Source: Flavobacterium piscis (GTDB lineage: Bacteria; Bacteroidota; Bacteroidia; Flavobacteriales; Flavobacteriaceae). Taken from it: a stretch of 64,000 nt of DNA. The position numbers and the translations under genes are program-made. This document shows positions 61,273 through 64,000 of this stretch, piece by piece (the stretch's first letter is position 1; each line of letters begins with the position of its first letter). The notes beneath the pieces were generated by a model. The model worked only from the letters and a program-made list of their open reading frames with translations, made no database searches and was not told the DNA's origin. The stretch spans positions 124,001 through 188,000 of the forward strand of contig NZ_LVEN01000008.1 in NCBI RefSeq assembly GCF_001686925.1, in the 5' to 3' direction.

Positions 61273-61902
61273 TTATTTAATCACTTCCTTAATCGTATTC
61301 ACAAAAGCCTCAACCGGCTGAGCGCCTGAAACCGCATATTTCCTGTCGAAAACAAAAAACGGAACTCCCTGTACACCAATTTCATTAGCTTCATGAATAT
61401 CAGAATGCACATTATCTAAATAAAGATTTTCATTTTCAATAACTTCTTTTACTTCATTAGAATCTAAACCAGCTTTTACAGCCAACTCTATTAAAGTTTC
61501 TATATCATTTAAATCCCTTCCTTCAGTAAAATAAGCTTTAAAGAAAATTTCTTCCATTTCATCACCTAATTTTTTGGTTTTAGCCAATTGTATAATACGA
61601 TGAGAGGTTAAAGAATTTGAAATAATAGCTTTATCAAAGTGATAGTCTAAACCAACGCTTTTTGCGCGTTCTGTGACACCTTTATGCATTTCTATTGATT
61701 GCTCAACCGAAATACCTTTTCGTTCTGCCAGAAACGTAAAAACGTCTTTACCGGCTTGCGGTGTAATAGTGGGGTCAAGTTGAAAACTTTTCCACTCAAT
61801 TTCAAATTCACCATTTGGAAACTCAGCTAAAGCGGTTTCCAGTTGTCTTTTTCCGATATAACAAAACGGGCACATGATGTCCGACCAAATCTCTATTTTC
61901 AT
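61273..61902 (-). CDS. DsbA-family (FrnE-like) oxidoreductase
   Basis: 209-aa thioredoxin-fold protein with the active-site CPFC at residues 11-14 (SDIMCPFCYIGKRQLE) and a helical insertion, as in FrnE/2-hydroxychromene isomerase relatives. GVQGVPFFVFDRKYAVSGAQP carries the cis-Pro before the C-terminal strand. No signal peptide, so it is cytoplasmic, unlike true DsbA. Possible roles are disulfide or glutathione-linked redox reactions, or oxidative-stress protection. It stands alone on the minus strand between two repeat-filled spacers. Confidence 0.9.
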   Translation of the reverse strand: MKIEIWSDIMCPFCYIGKRQLETALAEFPNGEFEIEWKSFQLDPTITPQAGKDVFTFLAERKGISVEQSIEMHKGVTERAKSVGLDYHFDKAIISNSLTSHRIIQLAKTKKLGDEMEEIFFKAYFTEGRDLNDIETLIELAVKAGLDSNEVKEVIENENLYLDNVHSDIHEANEIGVQGVPFFVFDRKYAVSGAQPVEAFVNTIKEVIK

Positions 61903-61946
61903 ATTACAAAGTTAGAAAAAAAGTTTCAGGTTTCCTGTCTCGTGTT

Positions 61947-62104
61947 TTTTTACCGCAAAGCACGCAAAGATTTTTCGCAAAGTTCATAAAGGTTCTCTTT
62001 ATAAAATAATGCAAAGTTCGCAAAGCTTTATATCGATTCAGCTTTGCGAACTTTTTTATCTTAAAAACAAACCATTAAAAACTTTGCGTACTTTGTGGTA
62101 AAAT
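61947..62104. repeat. Nested GCAAAG-type palindrome
   Basis: The outer TTTTACCGCAAAGCACGCAAAG (from 61947) pairs with CTTTGCGTACTTTGTGGTAAAA (to 62104). Inside, AAGTTCGCAAAGCT (62014-62027) pairs perfectly with 62040-62053. It is the same style as the outer arms of the element at 11963 and the palindrome at 12361. Confidence 0.8.
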
Positions 62105-62161
62105 CAGCACAAACCATAATCGCATTTCAACCTGAAACTTGAAACAAAAAATCCTCCAAAT

Positions 62162-62197
62162 AAAAAACCGCAAATCTTAAAAAAAGAATTGCGGTTT
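62162..62197 (-). terminator. Terminator of dnaN
   Basis: AAACCGCAA (62165-62173) pairs with TTGCGGTTT (62189-62197). On the minus strand the hairpin is followed by TTTTTTATTT. It lies about 105 bp after the dnaN stop. Most of the 62198-62302 spacer is A+T-rich with no gene. Confidence 0.75.
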
Positions 62198-62302
62198 CTA
62201 GGTATAAAAAATGGTTGGTCAATAGCGATATTTTTTTTTTACAATGATATGTCTTTAATTTGAAATTAAAAAAAATCCCTGTAACAAAAAGAAGTTTTGA
62301 TG

Positions 62303-63421
62303 TTAACTATTTAACATCACAGGCATTACCAACATAGTAACAGTTTCACCTTCTTCTAAACCATCAACTGGCGTTAGGATCCCGGCTCTGTTAGGTAATG
62401 ACATTTCTAGCATAATCATGTCAGATTGTAAGTTGGTTAACATCTCAGTTAAAAAACGAGAGTTAAAACCAATTTGAAGATCATCTCCTTGATAATCACA
62501 AGTCAATCTTTCTTCTGCTTTGTTAGAGTAATCGATATCTTCTGCAGAAACATTTAATTCAGCTCCTGCAATTTTTAAACGAATCTGGTGTGTTGTTTTG
62601 TTTGAGAAAATCGCAACACGTTTTACTGAACTTAAAAATAAAGAACGGTCAATCATTAACTTATTTGGATTCTCTTTAGGAATTACCGCTTCGTAATTAG
62701 GGTATTTTCCGTCGATCAAGCGACACATTAAGATATAATTATCAAATGAGAAAGTCGCATTCGAATCGTTGTATTCAATTTTTACTTCAGCATCAGAACT
62801 TCCTAAAATACTTTTTAAAATATTCAAAGGTTTCTTTGGCATAATAAAATCAGCTACCTGAGATGCTTTTACATCTGTACGGGCATATTTTACCAATTTA
62901 TGAGCATCTGTAGCAACAAAAGTTAAGCCTTCCGGAGAGAACTGAAAGAAAACTCCTGACATCACAGGACGTAAATCATCATTTCCGGCAGCAAAAATAG
63001 TTTTACTCACAGCAGTTGCCAAAACATCAGCAGGAACTAAAGTTACAGACGGATCTTCAAGATTTACAGATTTAGGAAATTCTTCTCCTGCAGCATATGC
63101 TAAAGCATATTTTCCTGAGTTTGAACTAATTTCAACCGTATTGTTTTCTTCAACTGTAAAAGTTAAAGGCTGTTCTGGAAACGTTTTCAAAATTTCAAGC
63201 AAAAGCTTCGCCGGTACAGCAACACTTCCTTTGCTTGTAGAATCGATTGATAATGTAGCAGACATAGTAGTTTCAAGATCCGAGGCCGAAACTGTCAACT
63301 CATTATTGTCTAGTTCAAATAAAAAGTTATCTAAAATAGGCAACGTATTGTTACTGTTGATTACACTACCTAAAACTTGTAATTGTTTTAATAAGTAAGA
63401 ACTCGATACTATAAATTTCAT
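62303..63421 (-). CDS. dnaN: DNA polymerase III beta subunit (sliding clamp)
   Basis: Ring-shaped processivity clamp of the replicative polymerase; 372 aa, three clamp domains. It begins MKFIVSSSYLLKQLQVLGSVI, with NTLPILDNFLFEL in domain I, VMSGVFFQFSPEGLTFVATDAHKL in domain II, and the C-terminal MLVMPVMLNS ending usual in Bacteroidetes. I start at the ATG at 63421; an in-frame GTG at 63445 would add eight lysine-rich residues. It has a well-formed promoter (63,482-63,513) and a terminator, so it is probably transcribed alone. dnaA is not near it in this window. Confidence 0.98.
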   Translation of the reverse strand: MKFIVSSSYLLKQLQVLGSVINSNNTLPILDNFLFELDNNELTVSASDLETTMSATLSIDSTSKGSVAVPAKLLLEILKTFPEQPLTFTVEENNTVEISSNSGKYALAYAAGEEFPKSVNLEDPSVTLVPADVLATAVSKTIFAAGNDDLRPVMSGVFFQFSPEGLTFVATDAHKLVKYARTDVKASQVADFIMPKKPLNILKSILGSSDAEVKIEYNDSNATFSFDNYILMCRLIDGKYPNYEAVIPKENPNKLMIDRSLFLSSVKRVAIFSNKTTHQIRLKIAGAELNVSAEDIDYSNKAEERLTCDYQGDDLQIGFNSRFLTEMLTNLQSDMIMLEMSLPNRAGILTPVDGLEEGETVTMLVMPVMLNS

Positions 63422-63481
63422 CTCTTTTGTTTTATTTTTTTGCACTTTTTCTTAGTATTTCTTCAACTAAGATAGGTTTTA

Positions 63482-63513
63482 CAAATATATCGTAAACAAT
63501 CTTAGTTTCGCAA
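63482..63513 (-). promoter_or_regulatory. dnaN promoter (-33 TTG, 21-bp spacer, -7 TATATTTG)
   Basis: On the minus strand TTG (63511-63513) is followed after 21 bp by TATATTTG (63482-63489). This is the best-formed Bacteroidetes promoter in the window, 60 bp upstream of the dnaN ATG. Confidence 0.7.
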
Positions 63514-63528
63514 TTTTTTTATTAACAT

Positions 63529-64000
63529 CTATTTGCTGTATTTTCTTTTACGGATGTAAGTAAAAGCCAATCCAAAAACTAATAATATTAGAATTGGAAG
63601 TCCGATAGTTATGAATTGCGTCAGGCTGTAATTCTTGTAAACTTTGTCTCCGTCTAATAAAGGCAAGCTGACATCTTTGCTTCTAATGTTAATAAGTCCT
63701 GTATCATCCAGCAAATAATTGATACAATTCATCATAAAATCTTTGTTGTCGTATAAAATACCTGTACGCTGATCGTAACCTAATTCTACCGGCATCATAT
63801 TTTTATCCAATTGATTTCTGGCCAAATCTCCATCGGCAATCACAATCATTTTGTTGGGTTTTCCTTTTGCTAAAAAAGAATTTTCCTTGAAAGGTAAAAC
63901 ACGGTTCTCGAAAGCCGAATGAAAAGAACCTTCCAATAAAACAGAAAGTGGCTTGTTTCCTGTGTTGATGTAATCCTGAGGCGAAGTTTTTTCGGTTACG
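63529..64000 (-). CDS. gldG: Gliding motility ABC component GldG, C-terminal part
   Basis: The reading frame is open through the right edge, so the N terminus lies outside the window; the TTG near 63936 is internal. The visible part contains PNKMIVIADGDLARNQ, DNKDFMMNCINYLLDDTGLINIRSKD and a final membrane helix (FITIGLPILILLVFGLAFTY) with a basic tail RKRKYSK. This matches the GldG proteins of Flavobacteria, part of the GldA-F-G ABC-type system required for gliding. Its position next to dnaN fits gliding Flavobacteria; gldF is expected just beyond the window. Confidence 0.85.
   Translation of the reverse strand, partial: VTEKTSPQDYINTGNKPLSVLLEGSFHSAFENRVLPFKENSFLAKGKPNKMIVIADGDLARNQLDKNMMPVELGYDQRTGILYDNKDFMMNCINYLLDDTGLINIRSKDVSLPLLDGDKVYKNYSLTQFITIGLPILILLVFGLAFTYIRKRKYSK

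Noticed and set aside
63422..63445. Upstream GTG start for dnaN
   Set aside because: It would add eight residues before MKFIVSS, the usual clamp N terminus.

Overview
The window looks like a chromosomal segment of a gliding Bacteroidetes, most probably a Flavobacterium. The evidence is the low G+C content, SusC/SusD pairs, a hybrid two-component system, TAnnTTTG-type -7 promoter elements, a type IX secretion (gliding motility) C-terminal domain, a GLPGLI-family protein, and dnaN next to a gldG-like gene. Genus is inferred from gene content; nothing here proves species. No tRNA, rRNA or CRISPR array was seen.

Bases 1-25,600 form a beta-glycan (mainly xylan) utilisation locus. A SusC fragment and SusD open it. 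They are followed by a divergent GPH-type sugar symporter, a GH8 exo-oligoxylanase-like enzyme, an acyltransferase, a GH3 glycosidase and a 1,384-aa hybrid two-component sensor/regulator. The second operon is SusC-SusD-surface glycan-binding protein-GH10 xylanase-GH16 glucanase. The implied scheme is as follows: GH10 and GH16 cut polymer outside the cell, the SusCD pairs import oligomers, GH8 and GH3 finish hydrolysis, the symporter takes up sugar, and the hybrid regulator senses oligosaccharide in the periplasm. A 1.1-kb intergenic island between the GH3 and regulator genes is packed with nested palindromic repeats.

Bases 25,600-38,300 hold regulatory and outer-membrane systems: a secreted tyrosine phosphatase, a TonB-dependent receptor, a membrane-bound AraC regulator, a six-PAS histidine kinase with its response regulator, and a GLPGLI protein with its outer-membrane barrel partner. 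Bases 38,800-43,700 carry an AraC regulator, an amidohydrolase, and exported cupin, alpha/beta-hydrolase and RidA-like proteins. A diverged 24-bp direct repeat flanks this cassette. Bases 43,900-47,000 carry an aldo/keto reductase with a divergent HxlR/AraC regulator pair and a small membrane protein.

Bases 47,200-56,600 look like an accessory, partly decayed region: a G+C-richer PAS kinase, a response regulator, remnants of xseA, of a serine recombinase, of an OmpA-type gene and of a second response regulator, plus an intact collagen-like surface protein and a type IX secretion cargo. The right end (56,600-64,000) is core genome: mnmE, a universal stress protein, a membrane-anchored MutS-like ATPase, a DsbA-family oxidoreductase, dnaN and the C-terminal part of a gldG-like gene. 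Its spacers again contain palindromic repeat families.

The most unusual signal is a palindromic element present twice (near 12.0 and 61.2 kb). Its arms differ at eight aligned positions, yet both copies remain fully paired there, so each change is compensated.
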